The notes under the pieces were generated by a model. That model did no database searches and was not told the DNA's origin. It was given only the letters and a program-made list of their open reading frames with translations. A stretch of DNA of 64,000 nt from assembly GCA_037577475.1 (NCBI GenBank), contig JBAGJB010000176.1, forward strand, positions 203,201 through 267,200, given 5' to 3'. Shown here piece after piece: positions 21,001-29,610 of the stretch. Both the position numbers and the translations under genes were made by a program. How positions within the stretch are numbered: the stretch's first letter is position 1; the number at the start of each line of letters is the position of its first letter. This DNA comes from Chaunax sp. Z400 (taxonomy: Eukaryota > Chordata > Actinopteri > Lophiiformes > Chaunacidae).

Positions 21001-22668
21001 CTACACATACTACTACTATACATACTATTCATACTATACATACTATTTTTTACTTTACATGCTATACATACTATTCATGCTATACATACTGTACATACTA
21101 TTCATACTGTTCATACTATTCATACTATACATACTGTACATACTGTACATACTATTCATACTGTACATACTATTCATACTATTCATACTATACATACTAT
21201 TCATACTGTACATACTGTACATACTATTCATACTGTACATACTATTCATACTATACATACTATTCATACTGTACATACTATACATACTATTCATACTATA
21301 CATACATATACAAACTATTTATACTATACATACTATTCATTCTATACATACTATTCATACTATACATACTATACATACTATTCATTCTACACATACTACT
21401 ACTATACATACTCTTCATACTATACATACTACTTTTTACTATACATACTATACATACTATTCATACTATACATACTATTCATTCTACACATACTACTACT
21501 ATTCATACTATTCATACTGTACATACTATACGTACTATTCATACTTCACATACTATACATACTATTCATACTGTACATACTCTTCATACTATACATACTA
21601 TTCATACTATACATACTATTCATACTATTCATACTGTACATATTATACATACTATTCATACTGTACATACTATACATACTATTCATACTATACATACTAT
21701 TCATACTATACATACTATTCATACTGTACATACTATTCATACTGTACATACTATACATACTATTCATACTATACATACTAAACATACTGTTTATACTATA
21801 CATACTATTCATACTGTAGATACTATACATACTATTCATACTGTAGATACTATACATATTATTCATACTGTACATACTATACATACTATTCATACTGTAC
21901 ATACTATTCATACTATTCATACTGTACATACTGTTCATACTATACATACTGTACATACTATACATATTATTTATACTATACATACTATTCATACTAAACA
22001 TACTGTTTATACTATACATACTATACATACTATTTATACTATACATACTATTCATACTGTACATACTATACATACTATACATACTATTCATACTATACAT
22101 ACATATACATAATATTTTTTACTAAACATACTATTTATACTATACATACTATTCATTCTATACATACTATTCATACTATACATACTATTATTTCTACACA
22201 TACTACTACTATACATACTATTCATACTATACATACTATTTTTTACTTTACATACTATACATACTATTCATGCTATACATACTGTACATACTATTCATAC
22301 TGTTCATACTATTCATACTATACATACTGTACATACTGTACATACTATTCATACTGTACATACTATTCATACTATTCATACTATACATACTATTCATACT
22401 GTACATACTGTTCATACTATACATACTATTCATACTGTACATACTATACATACTATTCATACTATACATACATATACATACTATTTATACTATACATACT
22501 ATTCATTCTATACATACTATTCATACTATACATACTATACATACTATTCATTCTACACATACTACTACTATACATACTCTTCATACTATACATACTACTT
22601 TTTACTATACATACTATACATACTATTCATACTATACATATAAATTCTATGCATACCATGCATACCAT
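26..22668. repeat. Higher-order repeat units of the 9-bp satellite, marked by a recurrent non-canonical block
   Basis: A short block departing from the 9-mer (ATGCATACCATGCATACC) occurs nine times, starting near 26, 2582, 6528, 9135, 12427, 14813, 17484, 19906 and 22649. Intervals are 2556, 3946, 2607, 3292, 2386, 2671, 2422 and 2743 bp. A second landmark (CATATACATAATATTTTTTA) lies near 1030, 3567, 4826, 7279, 10165, 13403, 15780, 16937, 18505, 20909 and 22102. The order of landmarks and variant monomers is kept between units, so the array evolves by duplication of 1.2-4 kb blocks rather than by single-monomer turnover. Unit boundaries are my choice; the period is not fixed. Confidence 0.85.
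13549..18650. repeat. First copy of a ~5.1-kb segmental duplication inside the 9-bp satellite
   Basis: Landmarks and long variant strings in this block reappear in the same order about 5.10-5.17 kb downstream: 13549 matches 18651, 14034 matches 19136, 15926 matches 21055, 16408 matches 21546, 17083 matches 22248, 17484 matches 22649. The offset drifts from 5102 to 5165 bp, which fits small monomer gains and losses after duplication. Identity looks very high where I compared lines, but I did not compute it. Confidence 0.75.
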
Positions 22669-23536
22669 TCATACTATACATGCCATACATACTATTTATA
22701 CTATACATACTATTCATACTGTACATACTACACATACTATTCATACTATACATACTATTCATTCTATACATACTATTCATACTATACATACTATTCATTC
22801 TACACATACTACTACTATTCATACTATTCATACTGTACATACTATACGTACTATTCATACTTCACATACTATACATACTATTCATACTGTACATACTCTT
22901 CGTACTATACATACTATTCATACTATACATACTGTACATACTATTCATACTGTACATACTATTCATACTGTACATACTGTTCATACTGTACATACTATTC
23001 ATACTGTATATACTATACATACTATTCATGCTATACATACTATTCATACTGTACATACTATACATACTATTCATACTGTACATACTATTCATACTATTCA
23101 TACTTTACATACTGTACATACTATACATACTATTTATACTGTACATACTATTCATACTGTACATACTATACATACTACTCATAATATACATACTGTACAT
23201 ACTATACATACTATTCATACTGTACATACTATTCATACTGTACATACTATTCATACTGTACATACTATACATACTGTACATACTGTACATACTATTCATA
23301 CTGTACATACTATTCATACTGCACATACTGTACATACTATTCATACTGTACATACTATACATACTATACATACTATTCATACTATACATACTATTCATAC
23401 TAAACATACTGTATATACTACACATACTATTCATACTGTAGATACTATACATATTATTCATACCGTACATACTATACATATTATACATACTGTACATACT
23501 ATACATACTATACATACTGTACATACTATACATACT
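18651..23536. repeat. Second copy of the ~5.1-kb segmental duplication
   Basis: This is the downstream partner of the block starting at 13549. The correspondence weakens after about 23230, where new 9-mer variants appear before the array gives way to the 13-bp minisatellite. The last few hundred bases are therefore a diverged edge, as is common at satellite margins. Confidence 0.72.
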
Positions 23537-23815
23537 ATAAAGGTTTATACTAAAGGTTTAACTAAAGGTTTATACTAAAGGTTTAACTAAAGGTTTATAC
23601 TAAAGGTTTAACTAAAGGTTTATACTAAAGGTTTATACTAAAGGTTTATACTAAAGGTTTATACTAAAGGTTTATACTAAAGGTTTAGACTAAAGGTTTG
23701 ACACTAAAGGTTTATACTAAAGGTTTATACTAAAGGTTTAACTAAAGGTTTATACTAAAGGTTTATACTAAAGGTTTATACTAAAGGTTTATACTAAAGG
23801 TTTATACTAAAGGTT
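23537..23815. repeat. 12/13-bp minisatellite (AAAGGTTTATACT)
   Basis: About 22 tandem copies of a 13-mer AAAGGTTTATACT, with several 12-bp copies (AAAGGTTTAACT) in the left part and two variant copies near 23690-23705. It joins the 9-bp array without a break: the 9-mer fragment CATACTATA leads directly into the first unit, and both repeats share TATACTA. On the right it stops abruptly at the first base of the transposon inverted repeat at 23816. Confidence 0.95.
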
Positions 23816-24014
23816 TGTTGAGCCGCATTTTGTAATAACGGTGCATTTTGTAATAAACTGCCGCATTTTGTAATAAACTGCCCCAACGCATTTTGTAATA
23901 AATTTTGCCACATTATGTAATAAGTTATTACATTTTGAGAAGATTATTACAAAATGCACTTGCAACTTTTTTATTTTCTAGGAAATGTAATAACATGGTG
24001 CATTATGTAATAAT
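23816..24014. repeat. Left terminal inverted repeat (~199 bp) of the transposon
   Basis: It pairs with 28899-29156 in inverted orientation. It contains at least four direct copies of GCATTTTGTAATAA, variant copies with ATTATG, and inverted copies (TTATTACAAAATGC). Iterated subterminal motifs of this kind are typical transposase-binding sites; binding is inferred. Confidence 0.9.
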
Positions 24015-24192
24015 ACCTATTATTGTTGTTTGTTAAACAATGAATTTATACAAGTGACTTTTTGTTGTTTTTTATGCAATTTCCCTTAGAGCTATGTAGC
24101 CCAATAAATCTATGTATGACAGAACACGTTTGGAATTATATAGGCCAATAACTTGTGGCCAAATTCAAAGCTCTACATGGTCTGTCACTCAG

Positions 24193-24229
24193 CCAGGGAG
24201 GGGAGGGCGGGCTGTAATCTGATTGGCTG
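24193..24229 (+). promoter_or_regulatory. Putative promoter of the transposon gene: GC box and CCAAT box
   Basis: A G-rich GC-box-like tract (GGGAGGGGAGGGCGGGC at 24196-24212) is followed by an inverted CCAAT box (GATTGGCTG at 24221-24229). They lie 70-100 bp upstream of the proposed start codon at 24297, a normal distance for a TATA-less vertebrate promoter. No TATA box is evident. Both motif identity and spacing support the call, but promoter activity is inferred. Confidence 0.5.
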
Positions 24230-24296
24230 CTGCATCAGTTCTACAAAGATCATGCACTGCTTGCATGCTTAATTGAGACAGCCAACAGAGTTCAAC

Positions 24297-24306
24297 ATGA
24301 TGCCAG
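24297..24306 (+). other. Proposed first coding exon (Met-Met-Pro-G) of the transposon gene
   Basis: ATGATGCCAG is followed at 24307 by a strong 5' splice site (CAG|GTATGA). The first ATG has A at -3, a good initiation context. The exon leaves one base (G) in phase 1. Both candidate acceptors downstream (exon starts at 25756 and 25804) supply GT or GC and restore a Gly codon in the frame of the long coding exon. Phase agreement with both acceptors, plus the promoter motifs just upstream, make this start more convincing than the in-frame ATG at 25716, which lies in what looks like intron. Confidence 0.6.
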
Positions 24307-24588
24307 GTATGAAAAAACTGTGTCAAATATTATCTGTGTAATTGAATATATGGAAGTATAAAGACATTTTGCAGTTGATCTAAAGTTATGTAGATGTTTT
24401 GCCCTTGATAAGAAATTATATGACTGAATTTAAACCTGCATTGTCCAAGTTATGCTCACTGCATTAAAAACAGTTTGTAAAGTAAAACTGAAATCTATGC
24501 CTCTAAGTACATATTAAAAGTTAATAACTTTTAATGACCGACAGGTAATAACACATTTGAAGGAAAACTGTGCATGTGCAAAAAACTA

Positions 24589-24608
24589 CACCCACACACA
24601 CACACACA
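24589..24608. repeat. CA microsatellite
   Basis: Short (CA)n tract of about nine to ten units inside the proposed intron. Confidence 0.85.
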
Positions 24609-24610
24609 AT

Positions 24611-24668
24611 AGTACACTGCTCAAAAAATAAAGTGATCATTTAAACAACACATCCCAGATCACAATGA
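24611..24668. mobile_element. Fragment resembling the terminus of a fish Tc1/mariner-type element
   Basis: The string CACTGCTCAAAAAATAAAG, followed by AACAACACATCC and a GAATG motif, resembles a very common Tc1-like terminus in teleost genomes. Only about 55 bp is present and no partner end is visible. It directly abuts the first unit of the 170-bp tandem repeat. Identification is from memory of the motif. Confidence 0.45.
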
Positions 24669-24670
24669 AT

Positions 24671-25355
24671 GTCATAATATGCAAATTAGATTGGTAAATT
24701 TACTCCCATCACAAACTTTGAGTCATGGTGAAGTTTTTCCTCATTTACAGTATAATTTTATCTCTTTCCACTTTCAAGTTACAGCCTTTTGAAATCTTCA
24801 GAGATGAATGTTTTCCAATATGGCCGCCAACTGGTGATGTCATAATATGCAAATTAGATTGGTAAATTTACTCCCATCACAAACTTTGAGTCATGGTGAA
24901 GTTTTTCCTCATTTACAGTATAATTTGATCTCTTTCCACTTTCAAGTTGCAGCCTTTTGAAATCTTCTTCAGAGTTGAATGTTTTCCAATATGGCCACCA
25001 CCTGGTGATGTCATAATATGCTAATTAGATTGGTAAATTTACTCCCGTCACAAACTTTGAGTAATGGTGAAGTTTTTCCACATTTACAGTATACTTTTAT
25101 CTCTTTCCAGTTTCAAGTGACAGCCTTTTGGAAAATTGATATTATAAATTCATATTTTCCAGTATGGCCGCCACCCTATGACATCATAATATGCTAATTA
25201 GATTGGTAAATTTACTCCCATCACAAACTTAGGGTTGTGGTTAAGGTTTTTCTCATTTACAGCATAATTTTATCTCTTACCAGTTTCAAGTTACAGCCTT
25301 TTGGAAAATTAATATTAATATTTCATAAATTTTTGGAATATCTTTGGCGGCCAAA
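24671..25355. repeat. Four-copy tandem repeat, unit 168-173 bp, in the transposon intron
   Basis: Units start with TCATAATATGCAAATTAGAT-like sequence at about 24671, 24839, 25010 and 25183, giving periods of 168, 171 and 173 bp. Each carries ATTTACTCCC, CATTTACAGTATAATTT, TCTCTTTCCACTTTCAAG and a GGCCGCCA/GGCCACCA motif. Copies diverge progressively; the last differs most. The octamer ATGCAAAT, the canonical Oct-factor motif, is present in the first two copies and becomes ATGCTAAT in the last two. Confidence 0.92.
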
Positions 25356-25755
25356 GGGTTAACACAGTCATAAATAGTAAGCATCGAAATAGCTATTAAA
25401 AGGCTAAAAATGTTATAACAGGTGTGAAAACAATAAATTTGTTAAAACCTTGTTTTTCAGTATTCCTACAAAAGCAGCGTCCTCTTTAATGATAGCATCC
25501 TTTATTGAGACAAATCTAGGGCTATAACATAAGATCAACATTCATAAAGCAATTTGAATTACTGTGATGCCGCAGTTGGTGGTGGGTTATCAAAATTGTA
25601 ATAATTAAAATACCTTCTTAAATATTAATTCAAGATAAAATATTTTAGTACTTGAAATGAAATTCCACAAATAAAATAAAAGTGCAAAAAAAAAGGCACA
25701 AAATGCAGTTTAGTTTTGGGAGTTAAACATTTTCCCTCTTTTGTCACCCTTGTAG

Positions 25756-28319
25756 GTCTGCTAATTATAACCCTGACCTGCACCCTGCTGGGGCTCATTG
25801 TAGGCCATGGACAAAAGCAAGCAATGACCGAGGAAATGTACAATGTCATAGTTCGCAAGTTGAGAGGAGAGTTTCATGTTCCAGTTTCTGAACGCACAAG
25901 AATTCAACAAAATGCCTTGGTGCGTCTCTGGAGAAATCAAGGGGTCTATTCTCTCAGTGAGGATGGGCAGACACTGCTGTGTGCCGGCAAGCCAGTCATG
26001 CTACAGTCTAATGTTGATTGTGTTGTTAAAAAGGGTCTAGATGATACTAAGGGTTCTGGAGCAAGAAAGTTGAGCAAACGACTGAAAATGCATCATAGTG
26101 GCATAAGTGAAAGAAAGGTGCAGGAAATCTTGAACAAAACTGAGTGGTACCAACTTCAAAATGCAAAGTTTCTGAATAAGCCCCCTTTGATGACCATTCA
26201 AGCCAAAGAAGTGCAAGATCGACACCAAATTGACCTATTGGACATGGGAAAAAGGAAAATTAGTTATGGTCAGGCTTTATACCGTTACATTCTCACAGTG
26301 ATGGATGTGTTCAGTCGTTACATGTGGCTGAAACCATTGAAAAGAAAAAGTAGTGTTGAAATCGCCAAACACCTTAACAAGATTTATCGTGAACATGGAC
26401 CACCCAAAGTGTTACAACATGACAAAGGGACTGAGTTTAAAGGGGCAGTGAAAATTCTAATGACATCTCTGCAAGTGAAAATAATTGAAAGTTCAGCATA
26501 TCATCCACAAAGCCAAGGAAAGGTTGAGAGGACACATAGGTGGCTAAGAAAGAAGATCATGTATGATCTGGTGAAATTTCAACGGAACGGAGTTAACTGG
26601 GTCAAGCACCTACCTGTATATTCAAGAGTGCTAAATGAGGATCTTAAAGAAGTTTTAGGCTGGAGGTCTCCATTTGAAGTATACTATGGAAGAAAAAGCA
26701 ACAGCATAAGGCATCCTTTATGCGGTTCTCCATCTTCTGTTCGTAAGGAGTCTGTGAGGAATCAACATTCAACTTTACCATCCTTGAGACATCGAGAAAA
26801 ATTTGATACTAAACGAAAAAGGGTGAGAAGAATGGCACGGAAGGCCTCTGAGCACTGTGCTAAACTAATGATCAAGCGTGCATTCAAACAAAACCTATCA
26901 CAACACTACAATGTTAAGGACGCTGTTTTGGTCAGAATGAGGGATGGTGCCCATCGAGTCTCCAAAAAGTATCACGTAAGGCGTGGTACAATTGTGAAAA
27001 AAAATCGAAAGCTCTCAAAATACAAAGTGAGTTTTAGGGACCCAAAGACCCTCCGACAAACACAAAAATGGTTCTTCGTGTCGGATATAACTAGTGCTAC
27101 CCGGCTGCGAAAAAAGACACACTCTAAAAAACCCAAGACAGCACCATCAAAGAGAGGCCTAAACCCACTTTTGTTTCAGTACACACACACAGACAGACTA
27201 GAGGAATTTATGTCCATGGAGTTAAGCATTCGCTATGACCCTGACCCAGATGGAAATTGTCAGTTTGCAGCCATGGCTGACCAGCTATCCACCCTTGGAA
27301 TATTTAGATCACCAGAAAGCTTAAGAGATGAAATTGTCCAAGACCTCAGGAATTATCCATACAATGGAAATGGAACACTCTTGTTCAACTTTGTCGAGGG
27401 CAATGACTGGGATGGATACTTGGAAAGAATGGCCCGAACTGGAACCTATGGTGACCACATTACTTCGCAAAGAGCATCTGAAATTTTCCAGGTCCAGTTT
27501 CTTGTAATTTCCTCTCTGGGAATCAATGCCTCAACTATTGTATCAGAGTCAAACATATATTGTCACAACAATCCAGTGCTAGTACTTGGTCATGTGGCAG
27601 AGGGGCATGGAGAACATTATCTGAGTTTGGAGGGACCAGTCACACCATTTATAGAGCATGTTTTGGATGCTCAAGCAGGACAGTTATATGACAACAACAC
27701 ACTTTCACCACTGCAGCCTGCCTCACCAGATGAGTCTGACCCACCTATCCAGCCTGCCTCACCAGATGAGTCTGACCCACCTATCCAGCCTGCCTCACCA
27801 GATGAGTCTGACCCACCTATCCAGCCTGACTCACCAGATGAGTCTGACCCACCTATCCAGCCTGACTCACCAGATGAGTCTGACCCACCTATCCAGCCTG
27901 ACTCACCAGATGAGTGTGACCCACCTATCCAGCCTGAGGACCCTGTTCTGACTACACCCCCTGTTCAGCCTGTCCTACCAACTGAAATGTTTCAGTCTAT
28001 TATCAAAATGACCCTTGAGGATGACATGTCAATGCTTGGGACGTTTAACAGAGTGTCTCAACATTTTAAAGACATTGCAGATCGATTCCATCCATCAATC
28101 TATCTAAGGGAAACATTAAGCCAAAGCCTTGGGTTGGACGTCGTTGGAAAGCACACAATAAGTGTACAAAGGTTGTACAAAGCAGCAGGGCGCTTTGGTG
28201 GTGTGGCGTTAAAACTCAAGGAGCTGTTTGGGAAACATTCCAAGTGGTTTATGGCTTGGCTGGTAATTAGACATATTAGACATGGACAATTTGAAATTAC
28301 GGATATATTTTGGAAATAG
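25756..28319 (+). CDS. Transposase: DDE integrase core + GPY/F-like module + OTU cysteine protease + F-box-like C-terminus (main coding exon)
   Basis: The open frame runs without a break to TAG/TAA-type termination at 28319 (841 or 857 residues after splicing to 24297-24306, depending on the acceptor). In order: an N-terminal helical part without the usual H2C2 zinc site; an rve integrase core with Asp codon 26232 (QIDLLDMG), Asp 26421 (QHDKGTEF) and Glu 26526 (QGKVERTHR), D-to-E spacing of 34 residues; a basic GPY/F-like barrel at about 26900-27095; an OTU domain with DGNC (Asp 27249, Cys 27258) and GEHYLSL (His 27615); an acidic Pro-rich repeat; and an F-box-like segment from 27975. The core would cut and join the element ends; OTU domains cleave ubiquitin chains; F-boxes recruit substrates to SCF ligases. 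The last two roles are inferred from motifs. All catalytic residues appear present. Codon use and AT content match the flanks. Confidence 0.85.
27714..27929 (+). repeat. 36-bp coding minisatellite, six copies
   Basis: Six perfect-period copies of a 36-bp unit encode a 12-residue repeat (QPASPDESDPPI, with QPDSPDESDPPI in later copies). A seventh copy starts at 27930 and decays. It forms an acidic, proline-rich linker between the OTU and F-box-like domains. The A-to-D change separates the first three copies from the last three, and one late copy has Cys for Ser. Confidence 0.95.
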
Positions 28320-28898
28320 AAATTTTGTTGTTTGTTTAGCCTTTTGAGGCAATTTCATATTTGTTTAAAATTAATCTTAGTGGAGAAATTTGCTGGTCAC
28401 AGCAGCTCTCTAAACAAGCAGAAGACACTTACGTTGTTTAAGGTAGAACTTATATTCATTGGTTCATTATTATTTTAAATTGGCCGCAAGCCTGCATGTG
28501 TTGGTTGCATTTATTGTTGTTGAAAGGTTCTATAAATGCATAAATAAAGCTGTTCTTTACCTATTCATCAGCGTTTCTATTTTGTATGTGCATATGTTAA
28601 TGTTTACGAATGGATTAAATTTTGATACCCAGAGTTTTGTTCTGTATTATAAGAAGCATAATACGGTTTGTTGGATGTTTATAACTATTCTTGATGTGGT
28701 TTTGGTATCCAATAAAAAAAATCTGGAATTTACAGAATATTCTCTGTTAATGCAACCTTTGAATAGTGTACTGATAGTAATTGCTAAGTACTGCTACTAG
28801 GCTAATACAGTGATACTAATAATAGGCCTAACTTTTACAAATACTTTAAAGTAAAATAAAATACAATTAACAAACAAATAAACAATGCTTTAGAATTG
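28320..28898 (+). other. 3' untranslated region of the transposon gene
   Basis: AT-rich sequence between the stop codon and the right inverted repeat. A polyadenylation signal AATAAA lies at 28543-28548, with a further AATAAA-type site near 28710. A 113-codon open stretch at 28459-28800 lacks an ATG start and any recognisable motif; I treat it as chance. Confidence 0.6.
28543..28548 (+). terminator. Polyadenylation signal AATAAA
   Basis: Canonical hexamer about 225 bp after the transposase stop codon, before the right inverted repeat. Confidence 0.5.
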
Positions 28899-29156
28899 TT
28901 ATTACGTAATGCACCATGTTATTACATTTTCTAGATAATAAAAAAGTTGCAAGTGCATTTTGTAATAATCTTCTCAAAATGTAATAACTTATTACATAAT
29001 GCGGCAAAATTTATTACAAAATGCGTTGGGGCAGTTTATTACAAAATGCGGCAGTTTATTACAAAATGCGGCTTTATTACAAAATGAAATGAAAAAGTTA
29101 TTACATTTTGGACGTTTATTACAAAATGCACCGTTATTACAAAATGCGGCTCAACA
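28899..29156. repeat. Right terminal inverted repeat (~258 bp) of the transposon
   Basis: Reverse complement of the left repeat with about 60 bp extra. The outermost ~43 bp and the inner ~150 bp match closely; the additional part (about 29062-29115) adds further GCATTTTGTAATAA-type units, including one in the opposite orientation. The end is CTCAACA at 29150-29156. Confidence 0.9.
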
Positions 29157-29282
29157 GGGTCTCCAAGAACGCCAGCAGGTAAACCGAGTCCCTACGACTT
29201 ACGTTTCCCGAGATATGACATGTATTTTTGGTGATTTTTGGAATGTTTGTATCTCGGGAACGGAAGGTCGTAGAGACTCGGG
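29157..29282. repeat. Reference copy of module A (hairpin)
   Basis: Left arm 29184-29215 (CCGAGTCCCTACGACTTACG...) pairs with right arm 29250-29281; 32 nt with about four mismatches and a 34-nt loop rich in T and G (GTATTTTTGGTGATTTTTGG). It begins GGGTCTCCAAGAACGCC, directly after the transposon end. Confidence 0.88.
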
Positions 29283-29460
29283 GAGAAGTCTGGCGTGTTC
29301 AGAGACCACGAATTATGTCCGACGGATCAGGGTCCCGAGTCTCTACGACCTTCCGTTCCCGAGTTATACTCAAGTTCATTTTCCCATTGAAGTGAATGGG
29401 GTTTGGTTCGCCTATAGTGAATGTGTGTATCTCGGAAACGGAAGGTCGTAGAGACTCGGG
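29283..29460. repeat. Reference copy of module B (hairpin with inner palindrome)
   Basis: Arms 29334-29369 and 29425-29460 are 36 nt each with very few mismatches. The 55-nt loop holds a second small palindrome, CCCATTGAAGTGAATGGG. B is present or absent between successive A and C modules, which accounts for most length variation of the larger units. Confidence 0.88.
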
Positions 29461-29610
29461 ACCAACGTCCGTCTAGGGGTTTATGTGGTCTCTGAGAACA
29501 CCAGTCTTTGTCCCGAGTCTGTGCGACCTTCCTTTCCCGAGATATGACATGTCCAGTAGGGGCGTATTTTGAATGTCTGTATCTCGGGAACGGAAGGTCG
29601 TAGAGACTCG
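29461..29610. repeat. Reference copy of module C (hairpin)
   Basis: Left arm begins CCCGAGTCTGTGCGACC near 29512; right arm ends at 29610 with GGTCGTAGAGACTCG. Loop includes CATGTCCAGTAGGGGCG. C is the most constant module and always precedes A, B or D. Confidence 0.88.

Larger units (their letters stand above)
1..23536. repeat. 9-bp satellite array (consensus CATACTRTW) with higher-order structure
   Basis: The whole stretch is tandem 9-mers, mainly CATACTATA, CATACTATT and CATACTGTA, with point variants such as CATACTCTT and CATACTACA. The + strand is almost free of G except in the GTA variants, so the strands are very asymmetric in composition. Because nine is divisible by three and the common variants contain no stop, all three + frames and one - frame stay open for hundreds of codons (His-Thr-Ile, Ile-Leu-Phe and Tyr-Tyr-Ser type repeats; Met-Tyr-Ser on -). 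I do not regard these as genes: there is no codon-level conservation, unique domain or splice structure. Rare interruptions recur as landmarks and define longer repeats. The array is cut by the window start, so its left end is not seen. Confidence 0.97.
24307..25755 (+). other. Proposed intron 1 of the transposon gene (1449 bp)
   Basis: It begins GTATGA at 24307 and ends with a pyrimidine-rich tract and TAG at 25753-25755 (CCCTCTTTTGTCACCCTTGTAG). An alternative end lies at 25803 (CTCATTGTAG), 48 bp further on, preceded by branch-point-like CCCTGAC. The intron holds a CA microsatellite, a Tc1-like end fragment and a four-copy tandem repeat of about 170 bp, all consistent with non-coding sequence. 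Confidence 0.58.
23816..29156 (+). mobile_element. Ginger-like integrase-encoding DNA transposon, 5341 bp
   Basis: The element starts with TGTTGAGCCGC at 23816 and ends with the exact reverse complement at 29156. Long inverted repeats enclose one gene coding for a retroviral/Gypsy-type DDE integrase with extra domains, and no reverse transcriptase, gag or LTR. Known Ginger transposons are cut-and-paste elements with Gypsy-like integrases, termini of the form TGTNR and, from memory, OTU or other protease domains in some members; this copy agrees with that description. The gene has promoter-like motifs, a small intron-split start and a polyadenylation signal inside the inverted repeats. The coding exon is uninterrupted, so the copy may be young. 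Flanks do not match: GGTT precedes it and GGGT follows it. KRBA2/SCAND3-type integrase transposons are a related alternative label. Confidence 0.82.

Noticed and set aside
25716..25755. ATG at 25716 as the start of the transposase
   Set aside because: The first 13 codons overlap a clear polypyrimidine tract and acceptor, and an upstream exon with promoter motifs gives a matching phase.
28459..28800. 113-codon frame after the transposase as a second transposon gene
   Set aside because: No ATG start, no motif, AT-rich 3' UTR composition, and a polyadenylation signal lies inside it.
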